This document shows positions 52,861 to 63,923 of a DNA stretch of 64,000 nt, in pieces (positions within the stretch are counted from its first letter, which is position 1; each line of letters opens with the position of its first letter). Position numbers and translations under genes: made by a program. Source of the DNA: Siniperca chuatsi. Lineage: Eukaryota; Chordata; Actinopteri; Centrarchiformes; Sinipercidae. The stretch is taken from NCBI RefSeq assembly GCF_020085105.1, contig NC_058063.1, positions 14,804,762-14,868,761 on the forward strand, read 5' to 3'. The notes below the pieces were generated by a model. The model was given only the letters and a program-made list of their open reading frames with translations, was not told where the DNA came from and did no database searches.

Positions 52861-52877
52861 GAGCCCACCCAGGGACG
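52804..52877 (+). tRNA. tRNA-Asn(GTT)
   Basis: Perfect 74-nt copy, class b flank with TTTT, followed by the 3' half at 52961. Confidence 0.96.
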
Positions 52878-53480
52878 TTGGGTTTTGTGCACAAGCAACC
52901 AGGAATCTTGACCTAAAATAATTAACTGGTTTCTATGATCAGGGTAAGAGAAACCAGCATTTAACCAAAAGGTTGGTGGTTCGAGCCCACCCAGGGGCGT
53001 GGGGATTTGCGCACAAGTAACCAGGAAACGGCACGTAAAAAATAATAAACTAGTTTCCATGATCAGGAAAAAGGGTCAGAGAAACCCAGCATTTAATGTG
53101 TCACTTTGGCAGAATGGATAGGACACATCATTAGCAGCAATATGTTCTTGCATCCAAAATAATTGGACTTAAAGGTGGGGTGTACCATTCTAATCCAATA
53201 CACGTATTTTTGTCAAATTAAGCGAATATCTGCTCACGGTCCGCTAGCTGTCAGTTCAGTGTGTGCGCTGAAAAAAATCCACAGTTTGTACACAGCCCTG
53301 GCTCTGTAAATGGGAAACACACAAAGTGCAAACTGCTTTGCAGCAGCAACTGTGGCGACAGTGTGCTAACCAACAACCTAGCTAACGGTAGTTACATTAC
53401 TAACAAAAACGTTAGTTACGTAAATAGCAAATACCGGTGGGTGGGGTTGAGGCCACACCCACGGAGATCACATCAGTCTC

Positions 53481-53511
<31 letters not shown>

Positions 53512-53689
53512 CCACTGCATTGTAGTGTGAAATAATCCATTTAATAATTGTTTTCGCATATGAATGCTCAATTTAAAATGCCATGATTAAAGTTTCTGCC
53601 ATATTATCCAGCCCGACTTCTAGAAGCAAATTGCAAATACCGGTGGGTGGAGCTTGAAGTTTGAGGCCACACCCCCACAGATGCCACCT

Positions 53690-53695
53690 GTCTCT

Positions 53696-53746
<51 letters not shown>

Positions 53747-53763
53747 GAGCCCACCCAGGGACG
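53690..53763 (+). tRNA. tRNA-Asn(GTT)
   Basis: Perfect 74-nt copy, class a flank. Confidence 0.96.
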
Positions 53764-54744
53764 TTGGGATTCATTCACAAGTAACCAGGAAATTCCACGT
53801 AAAATAACAAACTAATTTCCATGTGTAGTCTGTATGACCCTAGGGCGCTAAACTGTACATCGATCATTACATCTCTGCCATACTTGAATATTTGTGCAAA
53901 ATTCTGTGTACTGCTCTTTTTTCCGTGCAATATTTAGTTTTCTCATCTTAGTTTTTTCCTATTTATTGACATTGATATTATATACCTCCACTAGTGCTGT
54001 GCAATATCTTAATAATATCAACAAGCTACACTTAACTTGACAGTACATGCACCACTGCTTATCACTTATTACTGATTTTATTACATTGTATTATCATCAT
54101 CAACCGGTAAACCCACCTGTATGCCCACCTGTTACTTAATTTATTTTCTGACCTGTTTTTATAGTGTATTATATTTTTTCGAGTACTTTCTCCTGTGTGC
54201 ACTGGCGTAAAGGCAAGCTACTGTAACAATGAGTTTCCTTTCGAGGATCAATAAAGTATTTCTGATTCTGATGATCAGGGATCAGGGATAACGTAAAATA
54301 ATAAACTAGTTTCCATGATCAGGGATCAGGGATAAGGGTCAGAGAAACCCAGCATTTAATGTGTCACTTTGGCAGAATGGATAGGACACATCATTAGCAG
54401 CAGTATGTTCTTGCATCCAAAATAGTTGGACTTAAAGGTGGGGTGTACCATTCTAATCCAATACACGTATTTTTGTCAAATTAAGCGAATATCTGCTCAC
54501 GGTCCGCTAGCTGTCAGTTCAGTGTGTGCGCTGAAAAAAAATCCACAGTTTGTACACAGCCCTGGCTCTGTAAATGGGAAACACACAAAGTGCAAACTGC
54601 TTTGCAGCAGCAACTGTGGCGACAGTGTGCTAACCAACAACCTAGCTAACGGTAGTTACATTACTAACAAAAACGTTAGTTACGTAAATAGCAAATACCG
54701 GTGGGTGGGGTTGAGGCCACACCCACGGAGATCACATCAGTCTC

Positions 54745-54775
<31 letters not shown>

Positions 54776-54952
54776 CCACTGCATTGTAGTGTGAAATAAT
54801 CCATTTAATAATTGTTTTCGCATATGAATGCTCAATTTAAAATGCCATGATTAAAGTTTCTGCCATATTATCCAGCCCGACTTCTAGAAGCAAATTGCAA
54901 ATACCGGTGGGTGGAGCTTGAAGTTTGAGGCCACACCCCACAGATGCCACCT

Positions 54953-55026
54953 GTCTCTGTGGCGCAATCGGTTAGCGCGCTCGGCTGTTAACCGAAAGGT
55001 TGGTGGTTCGAGCCCACCCAGGGACG
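54953..55026 (+). tRNA. tRNA-Asn(GTT) with one substitution
   Basis: A 74-nt copy identical to the others except GCGCGTTCGG reads GCGCGCTCGG, a T-to-C change at the 5' base of the anticodon stem (position 27 side). It turns the first pair from T-A to C-A, which should weaken but not abolish folding. Class b flank. Confidence 0.85.
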
Positions 55027-55627
55027 TTGGGTTTTGTGCACAAGCAACCAGGAATCTTGACCTAAAATAATTAACTGGTTTCTATGATCAGGGTAAGAGA
55101 AACCAGCATTTAACCAAAAGGTTGGTGGTTCGAGCCCACCCAGGGGCGTGGGGATTTGCGCACAAGTAACCAGGAAACGGCACGTAAAATAATAAACTAG
55201 TTTCCATGATCAGGAAAAAGGGTCAGAGAAACCCAGCATTTAATGTGTCACTTTGGCAGAATGGATAGGACACATCATTAGCAGCAGTATGTTCTTGCAT
55301 CCAAAATAATTGGACTTAAAGGTGGGGTGTACCATTCTAATCCAATACACGTATTTTTGTCAAATTAAGCGAATATCTGCTCACGGTCCGCTAGCTGTCA
55401 GTTCAGTGTGTGCGCTGAAAAAAATCCACAGTTTGTACACAGCCCTGGCTCTGTAAATGGGAAACACACAAAGTGCAAACTGCTTTGCAGCAGCAACTGT
55501 GGCGACAGTGTGCTAACCAACAACCTAGCTAACGGTAGTTACATTACTAACAAAAACGTTAGTTACGTAAATAGCAAATACCGGTGGGTGGGGTTGAGGC
55601 CACACCCACGGAGATCACATCAGTCTC

Positions 55628-55658
<31 letters not shown>

Positions 55659-55836
55659 CCACTGCATTGTAGTGTGAAATAATCCATTTAATAATTGTTT
55701 TCGCATATGAATGCTCAATTTAAAATGCCATGATTAAAGTTTCTGCCATATTATCCAGCCCGACTTCTAGAAGCAAATTGCAAATACCGGTGGGTGGAGC
55801 TTGAAGTTTGAGGCCACACCCCCACAGATGCCACCT

Positions 55837-55842
55837 GTCTCT

Positions 55843-55893
<51 letters not shown>

Positions 55894-55910
55894 GAGCCCA
55901 CCCAGGGACG
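55837..55910 (+). tRNA. tRNA-Asn(GTT)
   Basis: Perfect 74-nt copy, class a flank. Counterpart of the gene at 46735 in the 9.1-kb duplication. Confidence 0.96.
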
Positions 55911-56892
55911 TTGGGATTCATTCACAAGTAACCAGGAAATTCCACGTAAAATAACAAACTAATTTCCATGTGTAGTCTGTATGACCCTAGGGCGCTAAAC
56001 TGTACATCGATCATTACATCTCTGCCATACTTGAATGTTTGTGCAAAATTCTGTGTACTGCTCTTTTTTCCGTGCAATATTTAGTTTTCTCATCTTAGTT
56101 TTTTCCTATTTATTGACATTGATATTATATACCTCCACTAGTGCTGTGCAATATCTTAATAATATCAACAAGCTACACTTAACTTGACAGTACATGCACC
56201 ACTGCTTATCACTTATTACTGATTTTATTACATTGTATTATCATCATCAACCGGTAAACCCACCTGTATGCCCACCTGTTACTTAATTTATTTTCTGACC
56301 TGTTTTTATAGTGTATTATATTTTTTTAGAGTACTTTCTCCTGTGTGCACTGGCGTAAAGGCAAGCTACTGTAACAATGAGTTTCCTTTCGAGGATCAAT
56401 AAAGTATTTCTGATTCTGATGATCAGGGATCAGGGATAACGTAAAATAATAAACTAGTTTCCATGATCAGGGATCAGGGATAAGGGTCAGAGAAACCCAG
56501 CATTTAATGTGTCACTTTGGCAGAATGGATAGGACACATCATTAGCAGCAGTATGTTCTTGCATCCAAAATAGTTGGACTTAAAGGTGGGGTGTACCATT
56601 CTAATCCAATACACGTATTTTTGTCAAATTAAGCGAATATCTGCTCACGGTCCGCTAGCTGTCAGTTCAGTGTGTGCGCTGAAAAAAAATCCACAGTTTG
56701 TACACAGCCCTGGCTCTGTAAATGGGAAACACACAAAGTGCAAACTGCTTTGCAGCAGCAACTGTGGCGACAGTGTGCTAACCAACAACCTAGCTAACGG
56801 TAGTTACATTACTAACAAAAACGTTAGTTACGTAAATAGCAAATACCGGTGGGTGGGGTTGAGGCCACACCCACGGAGATCACATCAGTCTC

Positions 56893-56923
<31 letters not shown>

Positions 56924-57314
56924 CCACTGCATTGTAGTGTGAAATAATCCATTTAATAATTGTTTTCGCATATGAATGCTCAATTTAAAATGCCATGATT
57001 AAAGTTTCTGCCATATTATCCAGCCCGACTTCTAGAAGCAAATTGCAAATACCGGTGGGTGGAGCTTGAAGTTTGAGGCCACACCCCACAGATGCCAACT
57101 GTCTCTGTGGCGCAATCGGTTAGCAAATTGCTGTTACCACTGCATTGTAGTGTGAAATAATCCATTTAATAATTGTTTTTGGCATATGAATGCTCAATTT
57201 AAAATGCCATGATTAAAGTTTCTGCCATATTATCCAGCCCGACTTCTAGAAGCAAATTGCAAATACCGTGGGTGGAGCTTGAAGTTTGAGGCCACACCCC
57301 CACAGATGCCACCT

Positions 57315-57320
57315 GTCTCT

Positions 57321-57371
<51 letters not shown>

Positions 57372-57388
57372 GAGCCCACCCAGGGACG
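57315..57388 (+). tRNA. tRNA-Asn(GTT)
   Basis: Perfect 74-nt copy, class b flank. Its counterpart in the first duplicate (48110-48212) is scrambled. Confidence 0.96.
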
Positions 57389-57990
57389 TTGGGTTTTGTG
57401 CACAAGCAACCAGGAATCTTGACCTAAAATAATTAACTGGTTTCTATGATCAGGGTAAGAGAAACCAGCATTTAACCAAAAGGTTGGTGGTTCGAGCCCA
57501 CCCAGGGACGTGGGGATTTGCGCACAAGTAACCAGGAAACGGCACGTAAAATAATAAACTAGTTTCCATGATCAGGAAAAAGGGTCAGAGAAACCCAGCA
57601 TTTAATGTGTCACTTTGGCAGAATGGATAGGACACATCATTAGCAGCAGTATGTTCTTGCATCCAAAATAATTGGACTTAAAGGTGGGGTGTACCATTCT
57701 AATCCAATACACGTATTTTTGTCAAATTAAGCGAATATCTGCTCACGGTCCGCTAGCTGTCAGTTCAGTGTGTGCGCTGAAAAAAAATCCACAGTTTGTA
57801 CACAGCCCTGGCTCTGTAAATGGGAAACACACAAAGTGCAAACTGCTTTGCAGCAGCAACTGTGGCGACAGTGTGCTAACCAACAACCTAGCTAACGGTA
57901 GTTACATTACTAACAAAAACGTTAGTTACGTAAATAGCAAATACCGGTGGGTGGGGTTGAGGCCACACCCACGGAGATCACATCAGTCTC

Positions 57991-58021
<31 letters not shown>

Positions 58022-58198
58022 CCACTGCATTGTAGTGTGAAATAATCCATTTAATAATTGTTTTCGCATATGAATGCTCAATTTAAAATGCCATGATTAA
58101 AGTTTCTGCCATATTATCCAGCCCGACTTCTAGAAGCAAATTGCAAATACCGGTGGGTGGAGCTTGAAGTTTGAGGCCACACCCCACAGATGCCACCT

Positions 58199-58204
58199 GT
58201 CTCT

Positions 58205-58255
<51 letters not shown>

Positions 58256-58272
58256 GAGCCCACCCAGGGACG
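58199..58272 (+). tRNA. tRNA-Asn(GTT)
   Basis: Perfect 74-nt copy, class a flank, followed by a LINE-like module cut short at a TTAA junction with a 3' half (58594). Confidence 0.96.
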
Positions 58273-59628
58273 TTGGGATTCATTCACAAGTAACCAGGAA
58301 ATTCCACGTAAAATAACAAACTAATTTCCATGTGTAGTCTGTATGACCCTAGGGCGCTAAACTGTACATCGATCATTACATCTCTGCCATACTTGAATAT
58401 TTGTGCAAAATTCTGTGTACTGCTCTTTTTTCCGTGCAATATTTAGTTTTCTCATCTTAGTTTTTTCCTATTTATTGACATTGATATTATATACCTCCAC
58501 TAGTGCTGTGCAATATCTTAATAATATCAACAAGCTACACTTAACTTGACAGTACATGCACCACTGCTTATCACTTATAAGAGAAACCAGCATTTAACCA
58601 AAAGGTTGGTGGTTCGAGCCCACCCAGGGACGTGGGGATTTGCGCACAAGTAACCAGGAAACGGCACGTAAAATAATAAACTAGTTTCCATGATCAGGAA
58701 AAAGGGTCAGAGAAACCCAGCAGGGCGCTAAACTGTACATCGATCATTACATCTCTGCCATACTTGAATATTTGTGCAAAATTCTGTGTACTGCTCTTTT
58801 TTCCGTGCAATATTTAGTTTTCTCATCTTAGTTTTTTCCTATTTATTGACATTGATATTATATACCTCCACTAGTGCTGTGCAATATCTTAATAATATCA
58901 ACAAGCTACACTTAACTTGACAGTACATGCACCACTGCTTATCACTTATTACTGATTTTATTACATTGTATTATCATCATCAACCGGTAAACCCACCTGT
59001 ATGCCCACCTGTTACTTAATTTATTTTCTGACCTGTTTTTATAGTGTATTATATTTTTTTCGAGTACTTTCTCCTGTGTGCACTGACGTAAAGGCAAGCT
59101 ACTGTAACAATGAGTTTCCTTTCGAGGATCAATAAAGTATTTCTGATTCTGATGATCAGGGATCAGGGATAACGTAAAATAATAAACTAGTTTCCATGAT
59201 CAGGGATCAGGGATAAGGGTCAGAGAAACCCAGCATTTAATGTGTCACTTTGGCAGAATGGATAGGACACATCATTAGCAGCAGTATGTTCTTGCATCCA
59301 AAATAGTAGTTGGACTTAAGGGTGGGGTGTACCATTCTAATCCAATACACGTATTTTTGTCAAATTAAGCGAATATCTGCTCACGGTCCGCTAGCTGTCA
59401 GTTCAGTGTGTGCGCTGAAAAAAAATCCACAGTTTGTACACAGCCCTGGCTCTGTAAATGGGAAACACACAAAGTGCAAACTGCTTTGCAGCAGCAACTG
59501 TGGCGACAGTGTGCTAACCAACAACCTAGCTAACGGTAGTTACAATACTAACAAAAACGTTAGTTACGTAAATAGCAAATACCGGTGGGTGGGGTTGAGG
59601 CCACACCCACGGAGATCACATCAGTCTC

Positions 59629-59659
<31 letters not shown>

Positions 59660-59837
59660 CCACTGCATTGTAGTGTGAAATAATCCATTTAATAATTGTT
59701 TTCGCATATGAATGCTCAATTTAAAATGCCATGATTAAAGTTTCTGCCATATTATCCAGCCCGACTTCTAGAAGCAAATTGCAAATACCGGTGGGTGGAG
59801 CTTGAAGTTTGAGGCCACACCCCCACAGATGCCACCT

Positions 59838-59843
59838 GTCTCT

Positions 59844-59894
<51 letters not shown>

Positions 59895-59911
59895 GAGCCC
59901 ACCCAGGGACG
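59838..59911 (+). tRNA. tRNA-Asn(GTT)
   Basis: Perfect 74-nt copy, class b flank. Its counterpart at 50642 carries an insertion in the anticodon arm. Confidence 0.96.
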
Positions 59912-60514
59912 TTGGGTTTTGTGCACAAGCAACCAGGAATCTTGACCTAAAATAATTAACTGGTTTCTATGATCAGGGGTAAGAGAAACCAGCATTTAAC
60001 CAAAAGGTTGGTGGTTCGAGCCCACCCAGGGACGTGGGGATTTGCGCACAAGTAACCAGGAAACGGCACGTAAAATAATAAACTAGTTTCCATGATCAGG
60101 AAAAAGGGTCAGAGAAACCCAGCATTTAATGTGTCACTTTGGCAGAATGGATAGGACACATCATTAGCAGCAGTATGTTCTTGCATCCAAAATAATTGGA
60201 CTTAAAGGTGGGGTGTACCATTCTAATCCAATACACGTATTTTTGTCAAATTAAGCGAATATCTGCTCACGGTCCGCTAGCTGTCAGTTCAGTGTGTGCG
60301 CTGAAAAAAAATCCACAGTTTGTACACAGCCCTGGCTCTGTAAATGGGAAACACACAAAGTGCAAACTGCTTTGCAGCAGCAACTGTGGCGACAGTGTGC
60401 TAACCAACAACCTAGCTAACGGTAGTTACATTACTAACAAAAACGTTAGTTACGTAAATAGCAAATACCGGTGGGTGGGGTTGAGGCCACACCCACGGAG
60501 ATCACATCAGTCTC

Positions 60515-60545
<31 letters not shown>

Positions 60546-60723
60546 CCACTGCATTGTAGTGTGAAATAATCCATTTAATAATTGTTTTCGGCATATGAAT
60601 GCTCAATTTAAAATGCCATGATTAAAGTTTCTGCCATATTATCCAGCCCGACTTCTAGAAGCAAATTGCAAATACCGGTGGGTGGAGCTTGAAGTTTGAG
60701 GCCACACCCCACAGATGCCACCT

Positions 60724-60796
60724 GTCTCTGTGGCGCAATCGGTTAGCGCGTCGGCTGTTAACCGAAAGGTTGGTGGTTCGAGCCCACCCAGGGACG
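60724..60796 (+). pseudogene. tRNA-Asn copy missing one base (73 nt)
   Basis: One T deleted at the anticodon stem (GCGCGTCGGC). Promoter boxes intact. It may still be called as a weak tRNA. Confidence 0.7.
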
Positions 60797-61528
60797 TTGG
60801 GATTCATTCACAAAGGTTTTGTGCACAAGCAACCAGGAATCTTGACTGTATGACCCTAAAACATAATTTGAACTGGTTTCTATGATCAGGGATATTATAA
60901 ACCAGCATTTATCTTAATAGGTTGGTGGTTATCACTTATTACTGATTTTATTACATTGAGCATCATCACCCCAGGGTATGCCCACCTGTTACGTGGGGTA
61001 TTTATTTTTTCTAGTACTTTCTCCTGTGTGCACTGACGTAAGCTAACCAGGAAATAAAGGCATGATCAGGATCAGGGATAACGTAAAATAATAAACTAGT
61101 TTCCATGATCAGGAAAAAGGGTCAGAGAAAAACCCAGCATTTAATGTGTCACTTTGGCAGAATGGATAGGACACATCATTAGCAGCAGTATGTTCTTGCA
61201 TCCAAAATAATTGGACTTAAAGGTGGGGTGTACCATTCTAATCCAATACACGTATTTTTGTCAAATTAAGCGAATATCTGCTCACGGTCCGCTAGCTGTC
61301 AGTTCAGTGTGTGCGCTGAAAAAAATCCACAGTTTGTACACAGCCCTGGCTCTGTAAATGGGAAACACACAAAGTGCAAACTGCTTTGCAGCAGCAACTG
61401 TGGCGACAGTGTGCTAACCAACAACCTAGCTAACGGTAGTTACATTACTAACAAAAACGTTAGTTACGTAAATAGCAAATACCGGTGGGTGGGGTTGAGG
61501 CCACACCCACGGAGATCACATCAGTCTC

Positions 61529-61559
<31 letters not shown>

Positions 61560-61736
61560 CCACTGCATTGTAGTGTGAAATAATCCATTTAATAATTGTT
61601 TTCGCATATGAATGCTCAATTTAAAATGCCATGATTAAAGTTTCTGCCATATTATCCAGCCCGACTTCTAGAAGCAAATTGCAAATACCGGTGGGTGGAG
61701 CTTGAAGTTTGAGGCCACACCCCACAGATGCCACCT

Positions 61737-61742
61737 GTCTCT

Positions 61743-61793
<51 letters not shown>

Positions 61794-61810
61794 GAGCCCA
61801 CCCAGGGACG
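61737..61810 (+). tRNA. tRNA-Asn(GTT)
   Basis: Perfect 74-nt copy, class a flank. Confidence 0.96.
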
Positions 61811-62783
61811 TTGGGATTCATTCACAAGTAACCAGGAAATTCCACGTAAAATAACAAACTAATTTCCATGTGTAGTCTGTATGACCCTAGGGCGCTAAAC
61901 TGTACATCGATCATTACATCTCTGCCATACTTGAATATTTGTGCAAAATTCTGTGTACTGCTCTTTTTCCGTGCAATATTTAGTTTTCTCATCTTAGTTT
62001 TTTCCTATTTATTGACATTGATATTATATACCTCCACTAGTGCTGTGCAATATCTTAATAATATCAACAAGCTACACTTAACTTGACAGTACATGCACCA
62101 CTGCTTATCACTTATTACTGATTTTATTACATTGTATTATCATCATCAACCGGTAAACCCACCTGTATGCCCACCTGTTACTTAATTTATTTTCTGACCT
62201 GTTTTTATAGTGTATTATATTTTTTTCGAGTACTTTCTCCTGTGTGCACTGACGTAAAGGCAAGCTACTGTAACAATGAGTTTCCTTTCGAGGATCAATA
62301 AAGTATTTCTGATTCTGATGATCAGGGATCAGGGATAACGTAAAATAATAAACTAGTTTCCATGATCAGGGATAAGGGTCAGAGAAACCCAGCATTTAAT
62401 GTGTCACTTTGGCAGAATGGATAGGACACATCATTAGCAGCAGTATGTTCTTGCATCCAAAATAGTTGGACTTAAAGGTGGGGTGTACCATTCTAATCCA
62501 ATACACGTATTTTTGTCAAATTAAGCGAATATCTGCTCACGGTCCGCTAGCTGTCAGTTCAGTGTGTGCGCTGAAAAAAAATCCACAGTTTGTACACAGC
62601 CCTGGCTCTGTAAATGGGAAACACACAAAGTGCAAACTGCTTTGCAGCAGCAACTGTGGCGACAGTGTGCTAACCAACAACCTAGCTAACGGTAGTTACA
62701 TTACTAACAAAAACGTTAGTTACGTAAATAGCAAATACCGTGGGTGGAGTTGAGGCCACACCCACGGAGATCACATCAGTCTC

Positions 62784-62814
<31 letters not shown>

Positions 62815-62993
62815 CCACTGCATTGTAGTGTGAAATAATCCATTTAATAATTGTTTTTGGCATATGAATGCTCAATTTAAAATGCCATGATTAAAGTTTC
62901 TGCCATATTATCCAGCCCGACTTCTAGAAGCAAATTGCAAATACCGGTGGGTGGAGCTTGAAGTTTGAGGCCACACCCCCACAGATGCCACCT

Positions 62994-62999
62994 GTCTCT

Positions 63000-63050
<51 letters not shown>

Positions 63051-63067
63051 GAGCCCACCCAGGGACG
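62994..63067 (+). tRNA. tRNA-Asn(GTT)
   Basis: Perfect 74-nt copy, class b flank, followed by a 3' half at 63152. Last intact gene in the window. Confidence 0.96.
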
Positions 63068-63670
63068 TTGGGTTTTGTGCACAAGCAACCAGGAATCTTG
63101 ACCTAAAATAATTAACTGGTTTCTATGATCAGGGGTAAGAGAAACCAGCATTTAACCAAAAGGTTGGTGGTTCGAGCCCTCCCAGGGACGTGGGTATTTG
63201 CGCACAAGTAACCAGGAAACGGCACGTAAAATAATAAACTAGTTTCCATGATCAGGAAAAAGGGTGACAGAAACCCAGCATTTAATGTGTCACTTTGGCA
63301 GAATGGATAGGACACATCATTAGCAGCAGTATGTTCTTGCATCCAAAATAATTGGACTTAAAGGTGGGGTGTAACATTCTAATCCAATACACGTATTTTT
63401 GTCAAATTAAGCGAATATCTGCTCACGGTCCGCTAGCTGTCAGTTCAGTGTGTGCGCTGAAAAAAAATCCACAGTTTGTACACAGCCCTGGCTCTGTAAA
63501 TGGGAAACACACAAAGTGCAAACTGCTTTGCAGCAGCAACTGTGGCGACAGTGTGCTAACCAACAACCTAGCTAACGGTAGTTACATTACTAACAAAAAC
63601 GTTAGTTACGTAAATAGCAAATACCGGTGGGTGGAGTTGAGGCCACACCCACGGAGATCACATCAGTCTC

Positions 63671-63701
<31 letters not shown>

Positions 63702-63891
63702 CCACTGCATTGTAGTGTGAAATAATCCATTTAATAATTGTTTTCGCATATAATGCTCAATGCTCAATTTAAAATGCCATGATTAAAGTTTCTGCCATAT
63801 TATCCAGCCCGACTTCTAGAAGCAAATTGCAAATACCGGTGGGTGGAGCTTGAAGTTTGAGGCCACACCCCCACAGATGCCAACTGTCTCT

Positions 63892-63923
<32 letters not shown>

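Larger units (their letters stand above)
32561..62320 (+). repeat. LINE-like 3' end module, 14 copies plus one damaged
   Basis: A module of about 360 bp running from TGTACTGCTCTTTT to a tail AATAAAGTATTTCTGATTCT plus GAT, as at 32561-32923, 33821-34180 and 36059-36420. The AATAAA lies at 32901, 34158, 36398, 37655, 41650, 43865, 45146, 47296, 49938, 52100, 54250, 56398, 59131 and 62297, with a damaged copy near 40070. The GAGGATCAATAAAGTATT wording and TTCTGA-repeat tail resemble the 3' ends of fish non-LTR retrotransposons. It has no reverse-transcriptase coding part and is amplified only as part of the long array unit. Confidence 0.6.
38754..63190 (+). pseudogene. tRNA-Asn 3' halves, 13 copies, about 39 nt each
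   Basis: Each starts inside the anticodon loop (TTAACCAAAAGG) and runs through the B box GGTTCGAGCCC to GGGACG, followed by the class c flank GTGGGGATTTGCGC. They lie at 38754-38792 (altered), 41133-41171, 42574-42612, 46008-46046, 48299-48337, 49413-49451, 50808-50846, 52961-52999, 55110-55148, 57472-57510, 58594-58632, 59996-60034 and 63152-63190. The sequence before most of them ends GAAACCAGCATTTAACC. No A box is present. Confidence 0.9.
33391..63701 (+). pseudogene. Short tRNA-Asn 5' halves, 26 copies, about 36 nt each
   Basis: Each reads GTCTCTGGCGCAATCGG... to GCTGTTA (or close to it), then leaves the tRNA at CCACTGCATTGTAG. All lack two bases (TG) of the GTCTCTGTGGCG start and have no B box or 3' acceptor strand. 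Starts are 33391, 34648, 35629, 36888, 38145, 39270, 40548, 42138, 43084, 44355, 45635, 46520, 48815, 50427, 51322, 52590, 53476, 54740, 55623, 56888, 57986, 59624, 60510, 61524, 62779 and 63666. The unit at 47472 has a scrambled version near 47793. One copy lies about 180 bp before the next tRNA copy in nearly every unit. Confidence 0.9.
34863..63923 (+). pseudogene. Longer tRNA-Asn 5' halves, five copies
   Basis: At 34863-34900, 38360-38397, 47903-47930 (shortened), 57101-57136 (altered) and 63886-63923. They keep the full GTCTCTGTGGCG start but also end at GCTGTTA before CCACTGC. They follow a short 5' half about 215 bp upstream, so they are extra rounds of a 215-bp sub-repeat. Confidence 0.85.

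Noticed and set aside
33077-63720. A 122-codon open frame repeated about 20 times (beginning as if MDLKVGCT)
   Set aside because: It starts at TTG, runs into the tRNA 5' half, and frame length changes with the A-run length between units. It is kept by array homogenisation, not by coding constraint.
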